From: Notamacropus eugenii
Taxonomy: Eukaryota; Chordata; Mammalia; Diprotodontia; Macropodidae
DNA: 64,000 nucleotides
Assembly: GCF_028372415.1 (NCBI RefSeq)
Contig: NC_092876.1
Span: forward strand, 63,020,885 to 63,084,884
Reading direction: 5' to 3'
Positions 43,140 through 55,140 of this stretch are shown here, in pieces. Every line of letters starts with the position of its first letter. Positions within the stretch are counted from its first letter, which is position 1. A program made the translations under genes and the position numbers. Below the pieces are notes generated by a model. That model made no database searches. It was not told where the DNA came from and worked only from the letters and a program-made list of their open reading frames with translations.

Positions 43140-44205
43140 AAGGAGAAGAGTGTGGGGGAAAGAACCCAAAGGCCTGGATTCTGGTCCCTTCTCTGCCACT
43201 AGCTTGTTGGATGACTCCGGAGAAGGAATTTCTCTTCCTAAGTCCCTACCTCCTTCAAACGTTCTTGTTTCTCAGGAGAATAATCTCTAGGAGATTATTA
43301 GAGTCGTCTTTACCCCTTTCATATCCAAGAGGGGTCTTGGGGCATAATAGATAGAGAACTGGCCTTGGTAATCAGCAAGACCTGAGTTCGAGTCCTTCTC
43401 TGACCTTCGACAAATCACTTAAACCTTCTCAGATTCCCTAACATCATTCCCTAACGGGATAAGTTACTAAAGAGTGGTCACTCTTCATCGGTGGGAGGAT
43501 CAGCTCAGTTGTCCTCTCCTCATTCTTGGATATGAGCCTGTAAGTCTGCTTTGGATTCAGAGAACCTGGGTTCAAATCCTGACTGCTGCTTTCTATCTGT
43601 GGGACCTTGGAAAAGTCATTTCTCATCTCCAAGCCTCAGTTTTCTCATCTGTAGATAGAGGATAGATGATCTCCAAGGCCTCTGCAGTGTCAGCCTCACA
43701 GGGTTATCCTGAGGAACAAATAATGTGTGGCAGTTCAGCTGTTTGGAATGAAAAAAATAAACACTAAAATAAAAACTAGACCTGTGATTTTGTTGCTTCC
43801 AGCAAACTCCCAGGTGAGGAAATGCCTCCCCATGCAATTGAACACCTCGCTGTCATTTGTAGTCTCAGCATAGAATATGGCCTCAGAGCACAAGGAGGGT
43901 CCATGGGTCACGCAACCAAAATGGGTCAGAGGCAAGATTTGAACCCTGGTTAGGTTTAATCTACTATAGAATGACTGCCTGTCTTCAATGAGGCATGAAA
44001 TCTCTGTGACTCTGTCTCTGTCTCTTTCTCTACCTCAATTAGTATTTTGAGTTGGGAGGGACCTCAGAGATCCATATACTCCAAATCATTTTATAGCCCA
44101 GAATACAAATACCTGGATTTGCCCAAACCACATCAGATGCAGAATTTGAACCCAGGGCTTCTGACTCCAGAGCCGGGCTCTTTGCACTGTGCCATAGCAG
44201 TAAGA
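43140..44205. repeat. MIR cluster
   Basis: Forward MIRs at 43140-43260, 43330-43445 and 43535-43735, reverse MIRs at 43800-43985 and 44040-44205. Confidence 0.7.
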
Positions 44206-44600
44206 CTCATGAAACTGACAGTTGCTTATTATGAAGCTCGGCCAGCGTTCTACATGCCAGGAAGCATTATTGTTATTGTTGGGTTTGGTGTTACAAAGAG
44301 ACAGCTGTGGAATCCTAATTCTTTGCAAGTGGCCCCAGGCCTCTGCACCCTTCCCCCACCCTCCCTTTGACACACATATTCCAAACCTGGTCACAGCCAA
44401 CACAGAAGCTTCACCCAATCTTCTGGGGGCTGTCCCTCCATGCCTGAATTATTCCAGTTGCATCCCAGCACTGGCCTTGGGCAAAGATGTCTAGGTCTTT
44501 CTGCAGCTTTTCCAGGCTTTGGCAAATTCCGTTACTATCTCAGGTCTCCCTGAATCTTCCCTTTGGCCTCAGCCCACTCTCATCTGCCTCACCTATGAGC
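44205..44600. other. Repeat-poor block
   Basis: No repeat recognised. Has two adjacent SOX-type cores (ATTATTGTTATTGTTGGG, about 44,266). Confidence 0.4.
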
Positions 44601-44606
44601 TCTGGT

Positions 44607-45440
44607 TCAATGGAGCGGAAAGAAGGCTGAGGTTCAGCGGCCCTGCGCTCCAGCCCTCTGTCCACTGCTGAAGAGCCTTGTTGCCTTCTATAGGCCTCAG
44701 TTTCCTCAAGTGTAAAATGGAGGGGGTTATACTCAGACTACCTACTTCAGTGTTTTGGTGATGATCAAATGAGATAATTAAAGTGTCTTTAACCACAAAG
44801 TGTTTTTTATAAATATGTAAATATTAGCTGTTGTTATTACAGTTTTATATAACTTGATGGGAATAGGAGATTTGATGTTAAGGAAACTACACTAGAGTTA
44901 AAGGCAGAAAGAAAGGATGTCATGGAGAGAACACTGGGTTTGGAGCCATAGGACCTGAGTTCAAATATGACCTCTACCACTCTCTGTAACCAATCTGAGT
45001 CTCAGTTTCTTCATTTGTAAAATAAGGGAGTTGAACTCAGTGACCTAAGGCCCCTTCCAACTCTAAATGTATGATACAGTTACTGTGGATCCAGCAGCTG
45101 GGTGGCTCAGTGGATAGAGCACTGATCCTGGAGTCAGGATAACTGGAGTTCAAATTTGGCCTCAGACACTTAGCAGATGTGTAAAGTAGGCAAGTCACTT
45201 CACCCTGTTTGCCCCAGTTCCCCTATTTGTAAAATGAGTTGGAGAAGGAAATGACAAACTACTTCAGTATCTTTGCCATGAAAACCTTAAATGGGGTCAT
45301 GGAGAGTTGGACATGGCTGAAATAATTGAATGACAGTTATATCCCTTCTCTGAGCCTCAGTGTCCTAATCTATACAATGAAGGGATTGAACTAGATGGTC
45401 TTTGAGGGCTCTTCCAGCACTAAATCTATGAGCCTATAAA
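44607..45440 (+). mobile_element. Two THER1 SINEs and a MAR1 SINE
   Basis: THER1 at 44607-44840 and 44915-45077 (tail CCCCTTCCAACTCTAAATG). MAR1 at 45092-45336 (head AGCTGGGTGGCTCAGTGG). A THER1 3' part follows at 45337-45440. Confidence 0.8.
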
Positions 45441-45489
45441 TCTTAGGCCTGCTGCTTATGCTGAAGGTGACCTGGGACAATCATAAAAA

Positions 45490-45915
45490 TAACATAGTAA
45501 TAACAAAAATTGACATTTATATAGGGTGACCCAAAAGTCTTATTGCAGTTTTAAAACTTTTTTAATAAGCTGCACAGTTGCACTTTTAGGACGCTCCTGT
45601 ATAGTGCTTTAAGATTGACAAAGCAATCATTTTCCCACCGGAATGTCACAACTAGCTGTCTCACAAAGTAGATTCTGCGGATGTTATTACCCCCATTTTT
45701 CAGATGAGGAAATTGAGGCTGAGAGGAAGTAATTTGCCCACCATCCACAAATAGTCTCCATTAGATGCAGAATTTTACCCTAGGCCTCTTCTGACTCCCA
45801 TGTCTAGGATTCTCTCCACCAGATCACATAGTCTCAGTTTCTTCATCTGTAAAATAAATGAAGTTGGACTAGTTGACTCTGATGTCCCTTTCAGATCTAA
45901 ATCTTATGATCCTAA
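45490..45915. repeat. Reverse MIR hosting a mariner MITE, then THER1 tail
   Basis: Reverse MIR from 45490 is interrupted at 45,522-45,599 and continues to 45,830. A forward THER1 3' part covers 45,831-45,915. Confidence 0.75.
45522..45599. mobile_element. Mariner-type MITE
   Basis: 78-bp imperfect palindrome (GGGTGACCCAAAAGTCTTAT ... AGGACGCTCCTG) between TA dinucleotides (45,520-45,521 and 45,600-45,601). Removing it with one TA restores continuous MIR sequence. Confidence 0.8.
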
Positions 45916-46044
45916 GTAGAAAGCCCAGAACTAGCCTTATATTCACAGAAAACAGTGTAGATTTGTGTCTATGATGGCAAGGGTGGATAAATTCCCTTGA
46001 ACTCTGGTGGACTTTTGGTCTTTTTCATAAAATAGACTAATCTC

Positions 46045-46267
46045 TAATCTCTAAGGTACTTCTCAACTCTGACATTCTGTGTTCTAAGGGCCCTCCCTTC
46101 TCTAGCATTCTAGGTTCTAAGACCCTTCTCATCTCTGACATTCTATGTTTTTGATCAATACATCCAAGACAGGGGAAAAGTTCTTTGGTGAGTCTTCCAA
46201 AATTGTTTTCATGATCTATTTTCCCCCAACCCATATAAATATACACACACACACACATACACACACC
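46045..46267 (+). repeat. L3-tail array and AC tract
   Basis: About 3.5 units of CTCTGACATTCTGTGTTCTA type at 46045-46152. A short AC tract at 46242-46267. Confidence 0.75.
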
Positions 46268-46299
46268 ACATACCACCACCCCAAATTCCTACAGTATTC

Positions 46300-46935
46300 T
46301 CCTCAAACAAAGAAATTACCTATTCCTTCAAATTCAGCCACCTCAGAGACGATGGGATCAGTCCCTGGGACAAGACCCTGTGCCAATGGCAAAGCCCAGT
46401 ATATTCTGACCAGTGAATGCTTTCCTCGGTCACTGGGAGATTCTCTCCTGCCTGAGGTGTGATTCTGCAGTTATAAACAGACACTACTGCTTGTCTGTCT
46501 GGAGCTCAGCACATAGAAATAAACACAGCTGTGTTTATGACAGAAATTACGCATCCCAATAATATGTTCATTCTGGATAATGTGGCCCAGTTAGGAGGAG
46601 AGGGGGAGCAGAATGCCGAATTTCCTGAACTCATGTGTCAGTCTAAATTCCGTCATAACTGTGCACTTGAGCAGACTGACTCAGGAAGGGAATACTTTTT
46701 CAAGAGACTTGAGTTCACCTCTTAGGATTGTGCCCATTGTTCTTTCTCCCAGAAACCCCAAAAACTGAGAATGTGTAGCTGGCACTGAGACTGGAGTCAT
46801 CCATGTTGACCTGAAGATTGCGTTGTAGACCCCGAGTTTTCTGCAAAACCAAAGGACAGTGTTGCATGTGCCTTTCCTTGGTCTCGGGAGAAACTGAGGC
46901 TTGTTTCTTGGGGGTAGTTTAGACTAGTGGGTCTC
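46300..46935. other. Repeat-poor block
   Basis: No repeat recognised over about 635 bp. Rich in ATAAACA-type forkhead motifs around 46,470-46,540. Candidate intronic enhancer. Confidence 0.5.
46519..46538. promoter_or_regulatory. Perfect 20-bp palindrome: inverted forkhead sites around an E-box
   Basis: ATAAACACAGCTGTGTTTAT is its own reverse complement. Each half carries ATAAACA, and CAGCTG sits at the centre. Another ATAAACA lies about 45 bp upstream. The function is inferred. Confidence 0.5.
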
Positions 46936-46999
46936 AAAGTTATATGAGGTCCTCCAAAAGTATTTTCCAGGTGGTTTCTTAATTAGAGCCCTCCAGGAT

Positions 47000-47300
47000 T
47001 TCTAGAATATCATAACTGGAAAGGGGCTTTAGAATTTAGAATATTAGGATAAAAAGTATATTGGGCCATGGAATATTAGGGATGGAAATGAATTCAGAAC
47101 ACAGAATGTTCTTTGTCTTAATATTCTATAGAATGGATATAGAATGTCAGAGCTGGAAGGGACATTTGAAAAAAATGTAGCCTAATTAACACCTTCCTTT
47201 TAAATAACTGCTCAGTGCCTCAGTACCTCTCTTGATGATAAAGGCGCTCACATAGTGCTTTATGGTATTCAAAGTTCGAGCTGCTCTTTTGATTTTATAG
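47000..47300 (-). repeat. L3/THER1-tail array and MIR remnant
   Basis: About five diverged units at 47000-47165 (ATAGAATGTCAGAGCTGG). Reverse MIR remnant near 47230-47300. Confidence 0.65.
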
Positions 47301-47449
47301 ATCAAGGTCTAGATACTCAAAGTTCTAGTTGTGTTCCTTTGCTTTTCCTCATTACTGTCCATAGTCCCTTGGTGGAGGCACATACCAGAGAGAGACTGCG
47401 GCATCCTTCTGTGAGATAGCCCTTTCTAACAGTGCTATACTCCTTGTTC

Positions 47450-48080
47450 ATTCATCCCACTAACACTTATCAAGCACCTACTGTGTGACAAACACTATGC
47501 TTAGCACTTGTCCGTACAACAAGGAATATGATCCCCCAAGGAGCAGGGGAGCTAGAGGAAAACAATATACATCTAGGGAAGCCAGTACAATACACATGCA
47601 AAGTTCTTCTTCCTTCAGGGGATACAGTGAGAACTCTTCTTGCCTTGAACGCCTTGGTTTTTGCAAAGTACACGATTTTGGGCAGCTGGATCCCAGATGC
47701 TGCTAAAGCCTGTGGCTGACTCCCCTTTTACAGTGGGAGGCAAGCTCCCTGGGGGTCTAACTGTGCCTGTCCAGAGTGGCAGCAGCTGGAATCAGGGTAA
47801 GCCCTCGCACCAGAGATTTTGGAAGTATTTCTTGTCAGTCTGATCTATTGGGTGCTAGAATTTAAAGAGCCTGTGTCTTATGGTACGCAGAAGCCTGAGA
47901 TATGTTTTACAATAGATATGTGATCTTGGGTAAGTCCTTTCCTCTCTCTAGGCTTGTTCTTCCCCCTCTGGAAAATCAGGCATTTTGATTAGGTGGTCTC
48001 TAAGGCTACCCTCTGCCCCCCAACTTGGATACTTTGTGTTCTAAGGTCCCTCCTAGTTCTTGAATTGTGTTCTAAGGTTC
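47450..48080. repeat. Family A, MIR and tail units
   Basis: Family A start 47450-47620 (ACACTTATCAAGCACCTACT). 47,620-47,880 unassigned. Forward MIR/THER1 at 47880-48020 with two tail units to 48080. Confidence 0.6.
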
Positions 48081-48640
48081 TCCCAAGGTCGGTCATGTGA
48101 TGCTGTGAGGATGTTTTGATGCATTGATGTTCTGATGTCTATTTCAAGTCTAACATCTGATGAGAAGGTACTTTGGGCATTTGTATGTTTCCTGGAGACT
48201 GTGAAGGCTAAGATAGACAGATAGATGGATTCAGGGATCGAGAAGGTGAGAGAGCAAGCTATGTTACCGATAATATTCATGGCTTTGAGACTGTACCTTA
48301 GTAAAGGTAAGGGTTACAGGGCCCTGGAAGAAAACAGGAGAAAAGTGGGAGTGACAGTAGAGGGAGAGGGACAATCAGAGCCCTCCTCCAACTTGTGACG
48401 GATATTGGATGCAAACTGGATGACCCCTGAGGTCCTTCCCAGATCTTCATTTATGACCTTGGGGTTAGGTACTCAAGGCTTTGGAAGTTGATTGTAGGAC
48501 TGTTGAGAGGGGATTTGTTGGAATCTAACAATCATTTACTAAGTGCCTACTTTGTGGTTGGACTGGGGCTTCCTCTTTCCAAATCTTTTCAACTTGCTTC
48601 CCCACCCCAAGAGTGTAGGTGGAAACCAAAGACTTGTAGA
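48081..48640. other. Mostly unassigned DNA
   Basis: A MIR/THER1 tail (about 48,410-48,475) and a short family A start (48,525-48,580). Otherwise nothing recognised. Confidence 0.4.
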
Positions 48641-48644
48641 GTTA

Positions 48645-48915
48645 GAAGGGACTTTGTAACAAAGAAGATAGTGTTGGAGTGGAGTGAGCCTTAGAACATG
48701 GCTTGTCAGAGTGAAGAGAACCTTAGAACAAGGTTGATTAGAGTGGAGAGAGCCTGAGAACGACTTGTTAGAGTAAAAGGAACCTTAAAACATGGCTTGT
48801 TAGAGTGAAAAGAGCCTTAGAACATGTCTTGTCATAGTGAAGAGATCCTTAGAACATAGTTAGAGTGAAGAGAGCCTTAGAACATGGCTTATCAGTGTAA
48901 AGAGAGCCATAGAAT
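48645..48915 (-). repeat. Largest tail-derived minisatellite, about 8 units
   Basis: About 32-bp units of the private form AGAGCCTTAGAACATGGCTTG preceded by GTGAA. They are more alike than units elsewhere, which suggests local expansion from one variant. Confidence 0.8.
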
Positions 48916-49256
48916 GCGGAGTCTGAAACACTCCTCAGCCTGAAGAAACTAAAGTAAGTGAGTTAGTTGCTCAGTCACAGGGCAGTTCAGTGATAGCAGC
49001 TTGTGGGGACCAGACTCCAGATCCCCTGACTCCCTTCCTGGTCCATTGTGGTTTCTATTTCTTATTCCAGGCTAACATTCAGGACATTAGAGTGAATGTG
49101 GCTTCACCTGGACACAGATCACAGTCCAACTGGGGAGCCAGAACAATGACTGAGCTGAAGGAAATGAGGAAATGGAGGAGGCTGGGAAACTCTGCTCTGA
49201 CCTGTGGGGAGCCCTACACCTTAGATGGATGCATTATTATGCAGCCTTAGTGAAAT

Positions 49257-49259
<3 letters not shown>

Positions 49260-49303
<44 letters not shown>

Positions 49304-49790
49304 GCACGCACACAAACATACATACACAGAGTGGGGGTGGGTCCTGGAAGGTGTGTTGTTCAGCGATCTTCCGTTACACCCGTCAGTCAGTGGGTTTTAA
49401 ATGAACAGGCAGTTCTGAGGCAGGCCCAGCCCTCCTCCTCCTCCCCCTTCCCACTCCTCAACACCGCCCCCCCCCACACACACACAAACAAAAGAGTGTG
49501 ACACACACAGGTCCCTGCCCTGAAGGCCCTTATGATACATTTGGGGAGAGGAAACATACACACATGAAAAGTTGAACCACAATGGAAGACAAGGGCACAA
49601 TGCGAAGGCTGTCACTGGACCTTGCGTGATTAATTGCTGAATAAGTGGTCTAGACAATAGGTGCGGTGGGCGTTTGGTGGAGGAGGACAGATGACTGTGG
49701 GTTGGCAGGGATGAAGAACTGATTCCTGGAGGAGGCAGGTTCTCTTTAAAAGCTGATTCTCTCAGAAGAAACAAGAAAACTGAGGTTTAG
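49260..49790 (+). repeat. (AC)n tract and family A piece
   Basis: A 53-bp AC tract with CACG variants (49260-49312), a C-rich/AC patch near 49,468, and family A internal sequence (49,490-49,790). 48,916-49,259 is unassigned. Confidence 0.7.
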
Positions 49791-49797
49791 GAATGGG

Positions 49798-50985
49798 GTG
49801 ATAATGATGATGGCGATGGCGATGAAAAGCCTTTTTTTAGTGCTTTAAAGTTTGCCAACCACTTTACATTGTGTCTTATTTGATTTTTCCAACAGCCCTG
49901 GGAGGGGAGTGCTGTTATGCCCATTTCATAAATGAGGAGACTGAGATTCAGAGATGTTCAATGATTCTCCCAGCATTGCACATCTGGCCTATCTCAGGCC
50001 AGACTTCCACATGTGTCTCCCTGAATCCTAGGCCAGCTTTCTATCCACTGTGCCATGAGGGCTCCCTCTTGAAGCCAAGGGAGTCTAACCAAGGAACAGG
50101 GAGTACCTGGATGTAACCACAGTGAGGCCCTGTCATACAGTAACGGGCAGTGAGGTAGTGTGGATATAGCACCAGCTTTGGGGTCAGAGGACTTGAGTAT
50201 GAATTTAGGTGGTGCTAATTAATTATTATCAGAGTAAGGTGGGGCAAGCCATTTCTCCCTGGGGCTGAGTTTCCTTCCTTGTAAAGTAGGAGGGCCAGAC
50301 TTTGATGATCTTCCAGCTTGAAGTCTTTCCATGTTTATCTAGGAGTCACATTTCTACAAAGCGCTTCCATTTCTAAAGCCTTTTCTTGATGACTGTTGAA
50401 GTAGGTAGGACCGCCACAATTGGCCTCATCTTACAAAATAAGTCATGTGGTTACTAAGTGGCAGAGCTTGATAGGACTCGAACCCAGTTCTTCCAAGTCC
50501 AGTCAATTACTCATTGCTGATATTGAGCTATTGGGGTGCTTCCTTATGGCTGTTGAATACAAACACTACCATATAGAAGGAAAATGGCACGGGAAACAGG
50601 TAATATTGGCTGGGTGGGTAGGAAGGAGACCTGGGGGCTGTGGCCAGTGTGACTGGTATACAATCAATCTAAGGCTAGCTATGCTCCTCAGACCAACCTC
50701 CTTGAATCCTGCTCCTTTGTACTGCCAATGGTGGTAGCATAATGCCCAGATCTGCGGACTTGGATTCAACAAGATCTGGGTACAAATCCCACCTTGGATA
50801 CTCACTAGCTGTATAACCCAGGACAAGTCCCAGTCTCTGGGAACATCCATCTCATCTGTAAAAATGAGGAGAGTGACTATAGTAGCAACCTCATGGGACT
50901 GTTGTAAAGGGTTATAGTGAAAACATAGATGCAAAGCACTTTGTAAACTTTATAGGACCATATAAATGCCAGTGATGGGGATGAT
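49798..50985. repeat. Four MIR/THER1 SINEs
   Basis: Reverse 49798-50065, forward 50145-50335, reverse 50345-50515, forward 50735-50985. 50,516-50,734 is unassigned. A GATGGC triplet-like repeat is at 49,807-49,825. Confidence 0.75.
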
Positions 50986-51069
50986 TTTGCATGGGACTTT
51001 GGGTAAGTGACTTAATTCCTCGTAACCTCATGTATTGATTTCTTTCCTGTCTCAAGATTCTGTGGTTTT

Positions 51070-51311
51070 TTCAACTTAGTAGTATTTTATTTTTTCCAAT
51101 TACACATAAAGACAGTTCTCAACACTTTTATGAGATTTTGAGTTGCAAATGTTTTCCCCTTCCCAAGATGACATGCAATGTGATATAGGTTATACACATA
51201 CAATCATATTAAATATATTTCCACATTAGTCATGTTGTGAAAAAAGAATCAGAACAAAAGGGAAAAAACATGAGAAAGAAAAAATAAAAAGAGAAAATAG
51301 TGTATACTTCA
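51070..51311 (-). mobile_element. L1 3' UTR insertion with target duplication
   Basis: About 242 bp, collinear with 12,236-12,490 of the large L1. The flanks share TCAAGATTCT exactly and 16 of 18 bases overall (from 51,052 and 51,312). Confidence 0.8.
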
Positions 51312-51334
51312 TCAAGATTCTATGTTTTAAAGCT

Positions 51335-52080
51335 CCTTCAAAGTCAATCCACTGAGCACTTAAAATGCCTAGTATGTGTCCAGGCCTTGTACTAGAGATA
51401 CAAAAGCAAAAGGAAAAACAGCTTCTGCCCTCTTGAAGTTTCTAATCTACCTTGAGAATAGAGTGTCAGATAAGGATCTACATGAAAATTTGAGGAATGA
51501 GAGAATGTGAATGGAGAAGGGGAGGTGAGGATGAGGAAAAACTTTTGCTGGGAGGTAGCCTCGTGATCTCAGCCTTAAAGGAATGGGATTCTAATAAGGG
51601 AAGGAAAGACTTCCAAGCCTAGGTGATCATCTATACAAAGGTCCCTGGGTAGGGAGAGAATGCTGAGTTTGTGGAACAGCTAGTGGTGGGCCAGTTTGGA
51701 TGGAAGGTGCAATACCTAAGATGAAGCAGTCATATTGTGAAGGATTTTAAATGCTAGACTGAGGACTTGGTCTTTGATCCTAGAAACACAGGATGGTCAG
51801 ATTTAAGTAGAAGCAGGGATATTTTGGCAGCTGAGGTCCAGGGATCCAATTAGAGAGTTGTTGCAATAGCCCAGGTGAGTGGTGATGAGAGCCAGAACCA
51901 GGGGAGAGGCTGTGTGAGCAAAGAGCAGGGAAGGGGCTTAAGAGGGGTTCTAGAAGTGGATTCAACCAGAACTGGCAATAGATCTCATAGGGAAGGTAAG
52001 GGAGAGTCAAGAGTGGAGGATGACCCCAAGACTGTGAGCCTGGGTGACTAGAAGGCTATGCCCTGAATCTTTAAAGTGGG
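51335..52080 (+). repeat. Family A, longest copy
   Basis: Nearly the whole family A unit: start GAGCACTTAAAATGCCTAG, middle GGTGGGCCAGTTTGGATGG, distal TTGCAATAGCCCAGGTGAG, end GTGAGCCTGGGTGACTAG. It is the best template for naming the family. Confidence 0.7.
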
Positions 52081-52599
52081 ATGACTTTGGAGGAGAGGTA
52101 GTTTAGAAGAAAGAACGCTAGTTTTTCTGCATCTGTGATTCTTAGACAGTGGGGGGCATTGAACATGACAGGTGTGGGGGAGAGACTAGTCTTGGCTATC
52201 TGTGGTTCTCTGGGGGTGAGAGGTGGAGGGAGAGTCTATTCTCTCAGACCTTGGTTTCCAAGAAGCATGCTAATGACCCATAAGTGACTTTGCATGGACA
52301 TGGGGCTGACACGCATTTCTCACTGTGGGAAGGAGGTCTCTTCAGCTCCCGGCCATGCAATATGGCTAACTGGGAGGTAAGCATCCAAGGCTGGAAAATG
52401 GGCCAGATCCCTTCTGATGTCCTATCTTAACTGATCTGCTAAGATGCTATGAAGAAAGATCCTTTCCCACCAGGGGAGATCAGAGAAACCTTCCTGGAGG
52501 AGGCACCTTTGGTGATGTCTGTAGGCAGGGAAGTTGGGGGCCAAGGAGAGGGCATCCACGTGGAGTGAGAGAAGGCGATGAAGAGATTGTGATGTTCTT
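52081..52599. repeat. Unassigned DNA and family A piece
   Basis: 52,081-52,435 has only a faint SINE-like tail. 52,440-52,590 resembles family A (CTTCCTGGAGGAGGCACC). Confidence 0.45.
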
Positions 52600-53585
52600 C
52601 TCCCCCCGTGTACCCCCCTCTCCATTCGCTGAGGGTGGCCCAAGTGAACAAAGACCGTCCTTTACATTCTTACCCCTCTGTCCTCCCATTTGCCTCCATG
52701 GATTTAGGCAGAAATAATGCTGGGAAGGTGGACAAAGGAACCAAAGCTGGGTCTTTCTCTCCCAGCACGTATGTAAAGGAGGGTTTTTGTTCAGCTATTT
52801 CCATCCCACGGAGCCTCCTCTCGCTGACAGCTGCTCATCACTGAGTTATTGGCTGTGCTGGCCGACCAGGAGCCAGCCTGCTTTTCCTGGTGGCTAGGGA
52901 GGGGGTGGGAGGTGGGCGGGAGAGTGGGAGCTCTGAGGGGACACAGGCCCTGACACTCACTTAAATGGCAGGTGACTTTGGGTGGAACCGAAAAGGGGCT
53001 TCAGCCAGTGCCCTTCTCTCTTCTGGGATACGATGACTGGAGCAGGGCTAGAAGCCTTATTGGGGCCGTCCAGGCCTCAGCCTCCCTCTTTCCCATGGGC
53101 TCAAGGAATCTGATCCCTTCCCAGCTTCCCATCGGGGTCGGAGGGGGGAGAGCTATTTCAGTGGTTCCGCCTGTGGCGGCTGCTGACACTTTTGCTGGGG
53201 TCACTGCAGATAAAGACGTTCCCGGACCTCAAGTCAGGCCTGAAAGTGGGGCTTTCATGTCAGAGCCAATCCTTTCTTCCCAGTGCAGTGTGGGACATCA
53301 GTAGGGGGCCAGGCAGTCCTGGTGGATAATGAGGTAATGGGGGTTGTGCAGAGACTTCCAGCCCTACCATACTGAGCCCCACAGTACAATGGAAGGAGAC
53401 GAAAGGATTGAGGAGTGGGGTGGTGGAGGGGGCACTGGGATGGCCAACAGGCAAGGAAGGCTTCCCGGCTGGCCACCTTGTCAGAGGTGTTGGGGGGGGG
53501 TGGTGAGTATGCTGTTCCCAGATACAGAAATCTCTCCCTAGGGTGCCCACTCAGGGCCCACCAAAGTAGCCACTTTGGCAGAATA
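52600..53585. other. Repeat-poor G/C-richer block
   Basis: Nearly 1 kb without recognised repeats. Includes TCAGTAGGGGGCCA (53,298-53,311, CTCF-like core), CCGCCTGTGGCGG (about 53,167) and Sp-like GGGCGGG (about 52,914). Frames of 110 and 150 codons here show no domain or splice logic. Confidence 0.45.
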
Positions 53586-53589
53586 CCTC

Positions 53590-53910
53590 CTGTTATAGTG
53601 GAAGGAACCCCAGATTTGGAGTCAGAGGGTCAGATCCCCACCCCTGTTGCTGTAAGGATAGGTGCAGAAAGGAAGGGAATGAGAGAGATGGACATAGTGC
53701 TTGAAGTGAGGGGCAGGAGCAGAGGGAAATTACAGTTAGAGGGTGTCCAAGCTTCAAGGGCCCTTAGAACATGGACTAGGAGAGTGGAAAGGCCTTTAGA
53801 ATGCAAAATGTGGGAGCACAGAACATGGAAAGTTAGAACTGGAAGAGATCTTAGAACTGGAGCTTAAATCTAGATCTTTCTGACTCCTAGTCTAGGGTTC
53901 TTTCCATGAA
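53590..53910. repeat. MIR pieces and tail array
   Basis: Forward MIR head 53590-53655, about three tail units 53750-53865, reverse MIR end to 53910. Confidence 0.65.
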
Positions 53911-53924
53911 TAACAATGACTGAA

Positions 53925-54612
<688 letters not shown>

Positions 54613-54644
54613 TGTTCCCCATGTTGTTTTAGGAAGAGAACTGC

Positions 54645-55140
54645 TGGTAGGATGATTGAGTAGAGGGGTCCCTGACCTTGGGAGTCAGGCCACCTGAATC
54701 CACATTCTGGTTATGCCACTAACCAGCTGCATGATCTTGGGCTCATCCTTTCCCTTCTCTGGCTGTCAGTTACCTCATCTATAATAGGGCATTGACCTGG
54801 GTGATATTTGAGGTCCCTTCTCACTTTAATGGTCTCTGAATAATGATGGTGCATAACTGAGGAGTTGAACCCATCTTTGAGGTTGAGGGCTGGAATACTA
54901 GGGGCACTAGAGCTGGGTCATGAAATTGTGGTTGGGCTTTGGATGGAGCAGGAGTTATATTACTACTGTGGAGTCTTTACAGCCAGAGGTGTTAGAACTG
55001 GGACGTGTTTAGATTGAGCATTCTTTGAGAAAGAGAGAGTGAGGCTGATGACTTTGTGCAATTCTGCCACACTTAAACCCAGTTCACACAACATCACCCA
55101 TGATGTCCTGAGTCCTCTTCAAAAATAGACAACAACAACC
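54645..55140 (+). repeat. THER1 and a SINE body/tail
   Basis: Forward THER1 54645-54845 (tail GAGGTCCCTTCTCACTTTA). 55,035-55,140 matches the body and tail of the long MAR1-type SINE (ACTTTGTGCAATTCTGCC, AGTCCTCTTCAAAAATAG). Confidence 0.7.

Noticed and set aside
52972..53304. 110-codon + strand frame in a repeat-poor block.
   Set aside because: No recognisable protein family. Codon pattern looks random, and conservation cannot be tested here.
53415..53867. 150-codon + strand frame.
   Set aside because: It runs from unique DNA into an L3-tail minisatellite, has no conserved domain and lacks convincing splice sites.
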